19,874 nt of DNA from an uncultured Frankineae bacterium. GTDB taxonomy: Bacteria; Actinomycetota; Actinomycetes; Mycobacteriales; SCTD01. The DNA lies in NCBI GenBank assembly GCA_902805805.1, contig CADCUE010000002.1, forward strand, positions 1 to 19,874, given 5' to 3'. The notes under the pieces were generated by a model. It made no database searches. It was not told where the DNA came from and saw nothing but the letters and a program-made list of their open reading frames with translations. This document shows positions 7,299-14,732 of the stretch, one piece after another. Within the stretch, counting starts at the first letter, position 1, and each line of letters starts with the position of its first letter. The translations under genes were made by a program, and so were the position numbers.

Positions 7299-8023
7299 GC
7301 ACGCTCGTCGGGGTCGGGGTGGGACCGGGCGACCCCGAGCTCGTGACGGTCAAGGCCGTCCGGGTGCTGCAGGCGGCCGATCTGGTCGTCGTACCGGTCA
7401 TGGACGCCCAGGAGCAGGGCAGGGCCGAGGCCACGGTCCGCACCCACGTCACGCACGACCGGCTGCGCCGGCTGGTCTTCGCGCTCGACGACCGCGGCGG
7501 GCCGACCGCGCAGCGGCTGTCGGCGTGGGAAGCCGCCGCCGACGCCGTGGCCGAGCGGCTGCGGGAGCACGGCGGCACGGTGGCCTTCGCGACGATCGGC
7601 GATCCGAACGTCTACAGCACCTTCACCTACCTCGCCGACGCCGTGCGGGAGCGGCTGCCCGAGGTGCAGGTCGAGACCGTCCCCGGCATCACCGCGATGC
7701 AGGACCTCGCCGCCCGGTCCGGGACCGTGCTGTGCGAGGGCACCGAGTCGCTGGCCCTGCTCCCGCTCACCGCCGGGGTGGACGCCTTCGAGGAGGCGCT
7801 GACGCACTTCGACTCGGTGGTGGCCTACAAGGGCGGCCGCCACATGAGCGGGGTCCTCGACGTCCTGCGCCGGCACGACCGGCTCGACGGCGCGGTGTAC
7901 GGTGCCGCGCTCGGGCTGCCCGACGAGACCGTCGGCCCGGCGGCGGACGCCCCGGAGGACGCGCCGTACCTGTCGACCGTTCTCGTCCCGGCCCGTCGGA
8001 CCACGCGCGGAGGCAAGCTGTGA
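7295..8023 (+). CDS. cobI: Precorrin-2 C20-methyltransferase CobI/CbiL
   Basis: 242 aa, a tetrapyrrole (SAM-dependent) methylase. The N-terminal signature GVGVGPGDPELVTVKAVRVL (6-25), the second SAM/substrate motif AFATIGDPNVYSTFTYL (around 97-113) and ETVPGITAMQDLAA are diagnostic of the C20 enzyme, which makes (cobalt-)precorrin-3 from (cobalt-)precorrin-2. It overlaps cobB and cobM by 4 nt on each side, so it depends on coupled translation. The protein is complete with no missing motif. C20 identity rests mainly on the GDPNVYSTF phrase and its place in the operon. Confidence 0.95.
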   Translation: MSTLVGVGVGPGDPELVTVKAVRVLQAADLVVVPVMDAQEQGRAEATVRTHVTHDRLRRLVFALDDRGGPTAQRLSAWEAAADAVAERLREHGGTVAFATIGDPNVYSTFTYLADAVRERLPEVQVETVPGITAMQDLAARSGTVLCEGTESLALLPLTAGVDAFEEALTHFDSVVAYKGGRHMSGVLDVLRRHDRLDGAVYGAALGLPDETVGPAADAPEDAPYLSTVLVPARRTTRGGKL

Positions 8024-8853
8024 CCCTCAAGGGCAGGGTCAGCTTCGTGGGCGCCGGTCCCGGCGCGGCCGATCTGCTCACCCTGCGCGCGGCGGCGCGC
8101 ATCGCCGAGGCGGACATCGTCATCTGGGCTGCCTCGCTGGTGCACGAGGACGTCCTGCAGCACGCCCGCCCGGACGCGGTCGTCGTCAACAGCGCCGAGC
8201 ACTCCCTCGAGGGCATCCGGTCGCACTACGAGCGCGCTGCCCGCGAGGGGCTGCTCGTCGCCCGCATCCACTCCGGCGACCCCGGGCTCTGGGGCGGCAC
8301 CCAGGAGCAGCACGAGCTCTGCACTGCGCTGGGCCTGGAGACCGAGGTGATCCCCGGCGTCAGCAGCTTCAGCGCCGTCGCCGCGATCGCCCAGCGTGAG
8401 CTGACCATCCCCGAGGTGGCGCAGTCGGTGGTGCTCACCCGGCTGGAGGGCGGCAAGACGCCGATGCCGGCGCGCGAGACGGTCCGGGCGTTCGCCGAGC
8501 ACGGCACGACCATGGCGCTGTTCCTGTCGGCCGCGCGCACCAAGCAGCTCCAGGACGAGCTGCTGGCCGCGGGCACCTACGACGAGAGCACGCCCTGCGT
8601 CGTGGCGTACGCCGCCACCTGGCCGGACGAGCTCGTCTTCGAGTGCGCGCTCGGGGAGCTGGCCGCGAAGGTCAAGGAGCACAAGCTCTACAAGCACACC
8701 CTCGTGCTCGTCGGGCCGGCCCTGGCCGCCGGGGGGACGCGGTCGCACCTCTACCACCCCGGTCACTTCCACGAGCACCGCAAGGTCGAGGACCGGAGCA
8801 TGCGTGCCGAGCTGCGCGCCCGCGACGCCGCGCTCAGGGCGGCCACGCCGTGA
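8020..8853 (+). CDS. cobM: Precorrin-4 C11-methyltransferase CobM/CbiF
   Basis: 277 aa; GTG start at 8020 (GTGA overlap with cobI) preceded by GGAGG about 7 nt upstream. The tetrapyrrole methylase signatures are FVGAGPGAADLLTLRAA near the N-terminus, VARIHSGDPGLWGGTQEQ, EVIPGVSSFSAVAA and TRLEGGKTPMP; the last is characteristic of the C11 enzyme. It methylates C11 of (cobalt-)precorrin-4. The C-terminal tail after HLYHPGHFHEHR (about 240-277) is basic and Ala-rich, a little longer than the core family, and adds no recognised domain. Its stop overlaps a GTG that opens the 41-codon linker ORF before cbiD. Confidence 0.95.
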   Translation: MTLKGRVSFVGAGPGAADLLTLRAAARIAEADIVIWAASLVHEDVLQHARPDAVVVNSAEHSLEGIRSHYERAAREGLLVARIHSGDPGLWGGTQEQHELCTALGLETEVIPGVSSFSAVAAIAQRELTIPEVAQSVVLTRLEGGKTPMPARETVRAFAEHGTTMALFLSAARTKQLQDELLAAGTYDESTPCVVAYAATWPDELVFECALGELAAKVKEHKLYKHTLVLVGPALAAGGTRSHLYHPGHFHEHRKVEDRSMRAELRARDAALRAATP

Positions 8854-8975
8854 ACCTCAGGTCGAGCCCGACGACAGGTCGGCGTCTCCCCTGCGCAGCG
8901 GTGCGCCCCGGGAGCCCCGGGCGTGCGCCGGCGCCGGGGGAGTGCCGCCGCCGGCCGGACCGGGCGGGCCGATGA
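8850..8975 (+). CDS. Candidate 41-codon linker ORF between cobM and cbiD
   Basis: GTG 8850 overlaps the cobM stop (GTGA) and TGA 8973-8975 overlaps the cbiD ATG (ATGA), the same pattern as the cobO-cobB linker ORF. The predicted product is very basic and Pro/Arg/Gly rich with two Cys, including GRRLPCAAVRPG and PGECRRRPDRAGR. The region shared with the other linker is the repeat-encoded middle, read in the same frame in both. A small extra hairpin (CCGAC/GTCGG, 8868-8882) precedes the repeat. No known family is recognised, and translation is only inferred from the overlaps. Confidence 0.3.
   Translation: MNLRSSPTTGRRLPCAAVRPGSPGRAPAPGECRRRPDRAGR
8886..8944 (+). repeat. Hairpin repeat copy B (before cbiD)
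   Basis: Diverged second copy of the element at 5866-5923. The two share CCCCTGCGC, GCGGT, CGCC, CCGGGCGT, CGCCGG and GGGG.AGTG in the same order and spacing. Outer arms CTCCCC (8886-8891) and GGGGAG (8937-8942) pair. Inner arms GTGCGCC (8901-8907) and GGCGTGC (8919-8925) pair using two G-U pairs where copy A has A-U pairs. It ends 29 nt before the cbiD ATG. Confidence 0.72.
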
Positions 8976-10108
8976 CCGGACCCGAGCTGCGGGAGCCGGA
9001 CCTGCCGCGCACCGCCAAGGTCCGCACCGGACCGCTGCGCAGCGGCTGGACGACGGGCACCTGCAGCGCGGCGGCGGCCAAGGCGGCGACCACGGCGCTG
9101 GTCACCCAGCGGGTGCAGACCTCGGTGGAGGTGCACCTGCCGGACGAGCGGCGCGTGCCGTTCCCGGTCGAGCGGTGCGAGGTGACGCCCGAGCGGGCGC
9201 AGGCGGTCGTCGTCAAGGACGCCGGCGACGACCCCGACGTCACCCACGGAGCCCATCTGACGGCGACGGTGCGCTGGAGCGACGCGCCGGGCCTCCACCT
9301 CGAGGGCGGCGTCGGCGTCGGCGTCGTGACCAAGCCCGGCCTCGGGCTCGAGGTCGGCGGACCGGCCATCAACCCCGTGCCACGGCAGATGATCCGCGAC
9401 AACGTCGCGTCGGTCGTCGACCTCGGGAGCCGGGGGGTGGCGGTGACCATCAGCGTCCCGGACGGCGAGCTGAGGGCCCGCAAGACGACCAACGCGCGGC
9501 TGGGGATCCTCGGCGGCATCAGCATCCTCGGCACGACCGGGGTCGTCCGGCCGTTCTCGACCGAGTCGTGGCGCGCCTCGGTGGTGCAGGCGGTGTCCGT
9601 GATGGCGGCCCAGGGCGAGCCGACCCTGGTGCTGGCCACCGGCGGACGCACCGAGAAGGCCGCCATGCGGATGCTGCCGGAGCTGCCGGAGGTCTGCTTC
9701 GTCGAGGTCGGCGACTTCACCGGCGCGGCGCTGCGCCAGGCCGTGTCGGACGGGCTGTCCGACGTCGTCTTCGTCGGGATGGCCGGCAAGCTGACCAAGC
9801 TGGCCAGCGGCGTCCTCATGACGCACTACACCAAGAGCCGCGTCGACCCCGCCGGGCTCGTCGACCTCACCCGCGAGGCGGGCGGTGACGAGGCGCTCGG
9901 CGAGGCGGTGCGCGCGGCCAACACCGCCCGGCACGCGTACGAGCTGTGGGAGGCCGCCGGAGTGCTGCGGCCGGCAGGGGACCTGCTGTGCCGCCGGGTC
10001 GCCGACGTGCTGCAGCGCTTCAGCGGGCTGCCCGCCCGGGTCGCGATGGTCGACCCGGCCGGCGCGGCCGTGGTCGCCGCGACGGAGCGCGCGTGGGTCG
10101 GCCGATGA
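8972..10108 (+). CDS. cbiD: Cobalt-precorrin-5B C1-methyltransferase CbiD
   Basis: 378 aa, a full-length CbiD. It methylates C1 after ring contraction and is a hallmark of the anaerobic (early cobalt) route, replacing CobF. Motifs: LRSGWTTGTCSAAAAKAA (22-39), VVVKDAGDDPDVTHGA, GGPAINPVPRQMI, LGILGGISILGTTGVVRPFS, and FVGMAGKLTKLASG toward the C-terminus. ATG 8972 is the first good start; GTG 8850 in another frame belongs to the linker ORF. The stop overlaps cobL (ATGA). No cobF is seen, consistent with CbiD doing C1 methylation. Confidence 0.96.
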   Translation: MTGPELREPDLPRTAKVRTGPLRSGWTTGTCSAAAAKAATTALVTQRVQTSVEVHLPDERRVPFPVERCEVTPERAQAVVVKDAGDDPDVTHGAHLTATVRWSDAPGLHLEGGVGVGVVTKPGLGLEVGGPAINPVPRQMIRDNVASVVDLGSRGVAVTISVPDGELRARKTTNARLGILGGISILGTTGVVRPFSTESWRASVVQAVSVMAAQGEPTLVLATGGRTEKAAMRMLPELPEVCFVEVGDFTGAALRQAVSDGLSDVVFVGMAGKLTKLASGVLMTHYTKSRVDPAGLVDLTREAGGDEALGEAVRAANTARHAYELWEAAGVLRPAGDLLCRRVADVLQRFSGLPARVAMVDPAGAAVVAATERAWVGR

Positions 10109-11304
10109 TCACGGTCGTCGGCTACGACGGCGGACCGCTGCCCGCCGTCGCGCAGTCGCGCCTGTCCTCGGCCGCGCTGGTCATGGGCGGACGCCGGCAC
10201 CTGCGGGAGGTCGACCTGCCGGCGGGCGTGCCCACGGTGGCGCTGAGGGACGACCCCGGGGCGGCACTGCGCGCCGTGGCCGACGAGCCCGGCGACGTGG
10301 TGGTCCTGGCCTCGGGCGACCCCGGCTTCTTCGGCGTGGTGCGGGCGGTGCGCCGGGCCGTCTCACCGCGCCCGGTCGAGGTGCTGCCGGCGCTGTCGAG
10401 CGTGGCCCTGGCCTTCGCCCGCGCCGGGGTCGAGTGGGACGACGCCGTCGTCGTGTCGGCGCACGGGCGCGACCCCCGCGAGGCGCTCGCCGTCGCCCGC
10501 TCGCAGCCCAAGGTCGCCGTGCTCACCGACGAGCGGTGCGGACCGGCGCAGCTCGGAGCGGCCCTGGCCGGCCGCCGCGACCGGGTGCTGGTCGTCGGTG
10601 AGCGGCTCGGCCTGCCGGGGGAGCGGGTCGTCGAGCTGACCCCCGACGAGGCGGCGGCCGGCGTCTGGACGGACCCCAACGTGGTGCTGGTCCTGCCGGC
10701 CGACCGGGCGACGACGGCGCCCGCGCCGCGCGCCGTCGTGGCGGGTCACCGCTCGCCGCAGGGCTGGGCGCTGCCGGTGGCCGACTTCGAGCACCGCGAC
10801 TCGATGATCACCAAGCCCGAGGTCCGCGCCGTCGTGCTGGCCCGCCTCGGACCTCGGCTGGGCGACGTCGTGTGGGACGTCGGCGCGGGCAGCGGCTCGG
10901 TCGCGGTCGAGTGCGCGCGCTTCGGCGCGGACGTGCACGCCGTCGAGCGGGACGCCGCCGACGCCGCGCGGGCCGCCGCGAACGCCGCGGCGGCGCAGGT
11001 CTGCGTGCACGTGGTGCTCGGCGCGGCGCCGCCCGCCCTGGACGCTCTCCCCGACCCGGACGCCGTCTTCGTCGGCGGCGGCGGGCTCCAGGTGGTGGCG
11101 GCGTGCGTCGACCGGCGCCCGGCCCGCCTCGTGGCGGCGCTCGCCACCGTCGAGCAGGTCGGCCCCGTCCTCGCTGCGCTGGGCGACGGGGGCTACCGGG
11201 CCGACGCGGTGCTCCTGCAGGTCTGCGCCGTCGCGCCGCTCGGGAAGGGGCACCGGCTGGTGCCCGCCAACCCGGTGTTCGTCGTGCACGGGGAGCGGTC
11301 GTGA
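10105..11304 (+). CDS. cobL: Bifunctional CobL (CbiE-CbiT): C5,15-methylation and C12 decarboxylation
   Basis: 399 aa, the typical fused length. The N-terminal CbiE-like tetrapyrrole methylase occupies about 1-200 (VVLASGDPGFFGVVRAV, 66-82; VEVLPALSSVALAFARAG; DDAVVVSAHGRDP). Its first glycine loop is non-canonical (VVGYDGGPL instead of GxGPG), a variation I believe is common in actinobacterial CobL. The C-terminal CbiT class-I methyltransferase (about 218-399) opens with HRDSMITKPEVRAVVLARLG and has the SAM loop VWDVGAGSGSVAVE (256-269), then FVGGGG. It methylates C5 and C15 and decarboxylates the C12 acetate. It overlaps both neighbours by 4 nt. Confidence 0.95.
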   Translation: MITVVGYDGGPLPAVAQSRLSSAALVMGGRRHLREVDLPAGVPTVALRDDPGAALRAVADEPGDVVVLASGDPGFFGVVRAVRRAVSPRPVEVLPALSSVALAFARAGVEWDDAVVVSAHGRDPREALAVARSQPKVAVLTDERCGPAQLGAALAGRRDRVLVVGERLGLPGERVVELTPDEAAAGVWTDPNVVLVLPADRATTAPAPRAVVAGHRSPQGWALPVADFEHRDSMITKPEVRAVVLARLGPRLGDVVWDVGAGSGSVAVECARFGADVHAVERDAADAARAAANAAAAQVCVHVVLGAAPPALDALPDPDAVFVGGGGLQVVAACVDRRPARLVAALATVEQVGPVLAALGDGGYRADAVLLQVCAVAPLGKGHRLVPANPVFVVHGERS

Positions 11305-12974
11305 TCGGCCTGGTGACGACCACGTCGGCCGGCCGGTCCGCCGCCGCACGACTGGCCGCCGTGCTGCCCGACACGCAGGAGTACGACGTGCGCGGCATCG
11401 AGGACGCCTTCCTCGAGTGCGACGCGGTCGTGTCCTTCCTCGCCACGGGCGCCACCGTGCGGCTGCTCGCCCCGCTGCTGCAGGACAAGCGGGTCGACCC
11501 CGGCGTGGTCGTGGTCGACGAGGGGCTGCGCTTCGCGGTCGCGCTGCTCGGCGGTCACGGGGGCGGCGCCAACGAGCTCGCCCGGCAGGTGGCCGACGTG
11601 CTCGGCGCGACGCCCGTCGTCACGACCGCCACGGACGCGGTGGGGCTTCCCGGCCTGGACACGCTGGGCTGGCCGGTCGAGGGGGCCGTCGCCGCGGTGA
11701 GCCGCGCGCTGCTGGACGGCGAGGCCGTACGCCTGGACGCCGACGCGGTCTGGCCCCTGCCGCCGTTGCCGGTCGGTGAGCAGGGCCGCCATGTCGTGCG
11801 CGTCACCGACCGGGTCCTCGACGGTCTCGGCGACGGTGCGGAGCCGACGTGCGTCCTGCGCCCGCCGTCGCTGGTCCTCGGTCTCGGGGCGTCGCGCGGC
11901 GTGTCCGCCGACGAGGTGCTCGCCCTGGTCGACGGCGCGCTGGCCGATGCCGGGCTGTCGGCCGCCTGCGTCACCGCCGTGGGGACCGCCGACGCCAAGG
12001 CCGACGAGACCGGGCTGGTCGCGGCCTGCGCCCGCCGGGGGTGGCCGCTCACGACCTTCCCGGCCGACCGGCTGGCCGCCGTCGCCGTCCCGAACCCCAG
12101 CGCCGAGCCGCAGAGAGCGCTCGGCACGCCCAGCGTCGCGGAGGCGGCGGCGCTGCTGCTCGGCGACGAGCTCGTGGTCGAGAAGACCAAGGGAGCGATG
12201 TCCACGGTGGCGGTCGCGCGCCGCCGGCCGCGGGGGCGGCTGGCGCTCGTGGGGCTGGGACCCGGCGCCCGCGACCTGCTCACCCCGCGGGCGCAGGCCG
12301 AGCTGCGCCGGGCTTCGGTCTGGGTGGGCCTCGACCAGTACGTCGACCAGGTCCGCGACCTCGCCCGCCCGGGGACGCGCCTGCTGGTCACCGGTCTCGG
12401 CAAGGAGGAGGAGCGCGCGCACAGCGCGGTGGCCGAGGCGGCGAAGGGGCACGCCGTCGCGCTGCTCGGCTCGGGGGACGCCGGCGTCTACGCCATGGCC
12501 AGCCCCGCGCTGGAGGTCGCGGGCACCGACATCGACGTCGTCGGCGTCCCCGGCGTCACGGCCGCCCTGGCCGCGAGCAGCCTGCTGGGCGCGCCGCTCG
12601 GGCACGACCACGCGAGCATCAGCCTGTCGGACCTGCACACGCCGTGGCCGGCCATCGAGGCCCGGGTGCGCGCGGTGGCCTCGGCGGACCTCGTCGTCAC
12701 CTTCTACAACCCGCGCAGCCGCGGTCGTGACTGGCAGCTGCCGCGGGCGGTGGAGCTGCTGCTCGAGCACCGGCCGGCGGACACCCCGGTCGGGGTGGTG
12801 ACCGACGCCTCCCGCCCGACCGAGCAGGTGCAGCTGACGACGCTGAGCGCCCTGGACTGCTCGACCGTGACGATGTACGCGTGCGTCGTCGTCGGCTCCT
12901 CGCAGAGCACCGTGGTCTCCGGTCGTCTGGTGACGCCGCGCGGCTACCGGTGGTCAGCCGCGGCGACGTCGTGA
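11301..12974 (+). CDS. CbiG-CobJ fusion: cobalt-precorrin-5A hydrolase plus C17-methyltransferase (ring contraction)
   Basis: 557 aa from GTG 11301. Residues 1 to about 310 are CbiG: VVSFLATGATVRLLAPLLQDK, VVVDEGLRFAVALLGGHGGGANELA (70-94), TDAVGLPGLD and GLGASRGVSADEV (194-206). Residues about 312-557 are CobJ/CbiH: LALVGLGPGARDLLTPRAQ (315-333), SGDAGVYAMA, GVPGVTAALAASSLLGAPLGHD and LVVTFYNPRSRGRDW. CobJ/CbiH methylates C17 and contracts the ring; CbiG opens the delta-lactone and releases acetaldehyde. Fusing these consecutive steps is known in actinobacteria and may channel the labile intermediate. A CbiG domain implies the anaerobic-type contraction, which needs no CobG mono-oxygenase. 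GTGA overlaps join it to cobL and the ferredoxin gene. Confidence 0.95.
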   Translation: MIGLVTTTSAGRSAAARLAAVLPDTQEYDVRGIEDAFLECDAVVSFLATGATVRLLAPLLQDKRVDPGVVVVDEGLRFAVALLGGHGGGANELARQVADVLGATPVVTTATDAVGLPGLDTLGWPVEGAVAAVSRALLDGEAVRLDADAVWPLPPLPVGEQGRHVVRVTDRVLDGLGDGAEPTCVLRPPSLVLGLGASRGVSADEVLALVDGALADAGLSAACVTAVGTADAKADETGLVAACARRGWPLTTFPADRLAAVAVPNPSAEPQRALGTPSVAEAAALLLGDELVVEKTKGAMSTVAVARRRPRGRLALVGLGPGARDLLTPRAQAELRRASVWVGLDQYVDQVRDLARPGTRLLVTGLGKEEERAHSAVAEAAKGHAVALLGSGDAGVYAMASPALEVAGTDIDVVGVPGVTAALAASSLLGAPLGHDHASISLSDLHTPWPAIEARVRAVASADLVVTFYNPRSRGRDWQLPRAVELLLEHRPADTPVGVVTDASRPTEQVQLTTLSALDCSTVTMYACVVVGSSQSTVVSGRLVTPRGYRWSAAATS

Positions 12975-13267
12975 CCCCCGCCGTCAGCTCCGCCGTCACC
13001 TACGCCTTCACCGCCGACTGCACGGCCTGCGGCGCCTGCCTGCTCACCTGCCCGGAGCACGCGATCGTCGCCGGTCTGCCGCTGCGGGTGCGCGAGGACC
13101 GGTGCACCGCCTGCGGCGAGTGCCTCGAGGTCTGCCCCGCCGACGCCGTGGTCGAGCTGGCCCGCGATCATGCAGTGGGAGCGCAGCCTGTGAGCGCGGG
13201 CGGTGTGTCATCACCGCACGATCGCGGCGGGGTGGGGGTCGCGGGGGTCGTGGGAGTGGCGCGGTGA
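12971..13267 (+). CDS. Small 2x[4Fe-4S] ferredoxin within the cobalamin operon
   Basis: 98 aa from GTG 12971 (GTGA overlap with the cbiG-cobJ stop). Two CxxCxxCxxxCP clusters are intact: CTACGACLLTCP (residues 17-28) and CTACGECLEVCP (46-57), predicting two low-potential [4Fe-4S] centres. The core ends near residue 67. The remaining ~30 residues (GGVSSPHDRGGVGVAGVVGV) are low complexity and may simply be the extension needed to reach the 4-nt overlap with cobA. It is cytosolic, with no signal or membrane segment. A redox role inside the pathway is inferred from operon position: reducing cobalt or corrin for adenosylation or for a reductase step. The exact partner is unknown. Confidence 0.88.
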   Translation: MTPAVSSAVTYAFTADCTACGACLLTCPEHAIVAGLPLRVREDRCTACGECLEVCPADAVVELARDHAVGAQPVSAGGVSSPHDRGGVGVAGVVGVAR

Positions 13268-14052
13268 GGCCGGGGACGGTGGCGCTGGTCGGGGCGGGGC
13301 CGGGGGACCCCGGGCTGCTGACGCTGCGGGGAGCGCAGCTGCTCGGCGAGGCCGACGTCGTGCTCGTCGACCGGCTGGTGCACCCCGACGTGCTGGCGCA
13401 CTGCCGCCCGGACGCGGAGGTCGTCGACGTCGGCAAGACCAGCTGGACGGGTACGGCGCCCCGCCAGGAGGAGATCAACGCCCAGCTCGTCGCCCACGCG
13501 CAGGCCGGGCGCCGGGTGGTGCGCCTCAAGGGCGGTGACCCGTTCGTCTTCGGACGCGGGTCGGAGGAGGCCGAGGCGCTCGTCGAGAAGGGCATCCGCT
13601 TCCAGGTGGTCCCGGGCATCTCCTCTGCCCTGGCCGCCCCGGCGTACGCCGGGATCCCGGTGACCGCTCGCGGCTACACGCAGGACGTGTGCGTCGTGAC
13701 CGGTCACCTCGACCCGGAGGACCCGGCGAGCCGCGTCCGGTGGCAGGCGCTGGCGACCGGCCCCGGCACGCTGGTGGTGCTGATGGGGCACGACCGGCTG
13801 CCCCTGCTGACCCGCTCGCTGATCCGCTTCGGGCGCGACCGGAGGACCCCGTCGGCCTGCATCCAGCAGGGCACGCACGCCGAGCAGCGGGTCGTGGTGA
13901 GCAGCCTCGAGCACCTCGCCGACGACGTCGCCGCCGCCGGGCTCCGGGCACCGGTCGCGACGGTGATCGGCGACGTGGTGCGCCTGCGCGACGCGCTGCG
14001 CTGGTTCGACCTGCCCGACGACGCCGACGCCCCCGACGACGAGGAGCCGTGA
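13264..14052 (+). CDS. cobA: Uroporphyrinogen-III C-methyltransferase (SUMT)
   Basis: 262 aa from GTG 13264. SUMT signatures are intact: VALVGAGPGDPGLLTLRGAQ (6-25), ADVVLVDRLV, VVRLKGGDPFVFGRGSEEAE (84-103), VVPGISSALAAPAYAGIPVT and YTQDVCVVTGH. It adds methyl groups at C2 and C7 of uroporphyrinogen III from SAM to form precorrin-2, the entry to cobalamin and siroheme. No CysG-type dehydrogenase/ferrochelatase domain is attached, so cobaltochelation must be done by another protein, probably the downstream cbiX product. The C-terminus is acidic (DDADAPDDEEP). The alternative is a siroheme-dedicated copy, but its place in the operon argues for B12. Confidence 0.96.
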   Translation: MRPGTVALVGAGPGDPGLLTLRGAQLLGEADVVLVDRLVHPDVLAHCRPDAEVVDVGKTSWTGTAPRQEEINAQLVAHAQAGRRVVRLKGGDPFVFGRGSEEAEALVEKGIRFQVVPGISSALAAPAYAGIPVTARGYTQDVCVVTGHLDPEDPASRVRWQALATGPGTLVVLMGHDRLPLLTRSLIRFGRDRRTPSACIQQGTHAEQRVVVSSLEHLADDVAAAGLRAPVATVIGDVVRLRDALRWFDLPDDADAPDDEEP

Positions 14053-14732
14053 GCCCGCTGAGCAGCAGCCCCCCCCAGCCCCGAGCCGCGGTCCACCCGA
14101 TCGAGCAGGAGTCCTTTGCGATCCTGCGTCGCCGGGTCGACCTGTCGCACCTCGCGCCGCTGACCCGCGCGGTCGTCGAGCGGGTGGTGCACGCGAGCGC
14201 CGACCTGTCCTACGTCGACGACCTGGTCGCCGACGAGCAGTCGCTGCGCCGCGGCCAGGAGGCTCTTGTCGGGGGTGCTCCGGTCGTCGCCGACGTCGAG
14301 ATGGTGGCCGCCGGCATCACCAGCCGCAGAGCGGTCTGCCGGGTCCGCGAGGCCCGGGCCTGCGACGGGCTCACCCGCAGCGCAGCCGCCGTGCGCCTGG
14401 CCTACGAGCAGGTCGGCCCCGGCGCGGTCTGGGTCGTGGGATGCGCGCCGACCGCGCTGTTCGAGATCCTCGACCTCGGCGTGCAGCCGGCGCTGGTCGT
14501 CGGTCTGCCGGTCGGCTTCGTCGGGGCAGCCGAGTCCAAGCTCGCCCTGCGTCAGAGCGGCCTGCCGGCCGTCTCGAACACCAGCGAGAAGGGCGGCTCG
14601 GCGGTCGCCGCGGCGGCGCTCAACGCCCTGCTGTACGAGGCGGCCGCCCCGGAGCACCCGCCGCGCCACGGCACCTCGTCGCCGCCTGACCCGCCTGACC
14701 CGCCTGACCCGCTGCCCGAGGAGAGCCCATGA
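14049..14732 (+). CDS. cobH: Precorrin-8X methylmutase CobH/CbiC
   Basis: 227 aa from GTG 14049. It moves the methyl group from C11 to C12, producing hydrogenobyrinic or cobyrinic acid. PIEQESFAILRRR (17-29) and the catalytic histidine H48 in VERVVHASADLSY (43-55) match the family; later motifs are DVEMVAAGI, VVGLPVGFVGAAESK and NTSEKGGSAVAAAALNALL. A 14-residue Pro/Asp tail (PPDPPDPPDPLPEE) arises from three copies of the 9-nt unit CGCCTGACC at 14683-14709 and looks like slippage expansion without functional meaning. The ATGA overlap joins it to cbiX. Confidence 0.95.
   Translation: MSPLSSSPPQPRAAVHPIEQESFAILRRRVDLSHLAPLTRAVVERVVHASADLSYVDDLVADEQSLRRGQEALVGGAPVVADVEMVAAGITSRRAVCRVREARACDGLTRSAAAVRLAYEQVGPGAVWVVGCAPTALFEILDLGVQPALVVGLPVGFVGAAESKLALRQSGLPAVSNTSEKGGSAVAAAALNALLYEAAAPEHPPRHGTSSPPDPPDPPDPLPEESP
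14683..14709 (+). repeat. Three tandem copies of a 9-bp unit in the cobH 3' end
   Basis: CGCCTGACC occurs three times head to tail (14683-14691, 14692-14700, 14701-14709) and encodes a Pro-Asp-Pro pattern. It keeps frame and lies outside the conserved fold. Confidence 0.85.
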
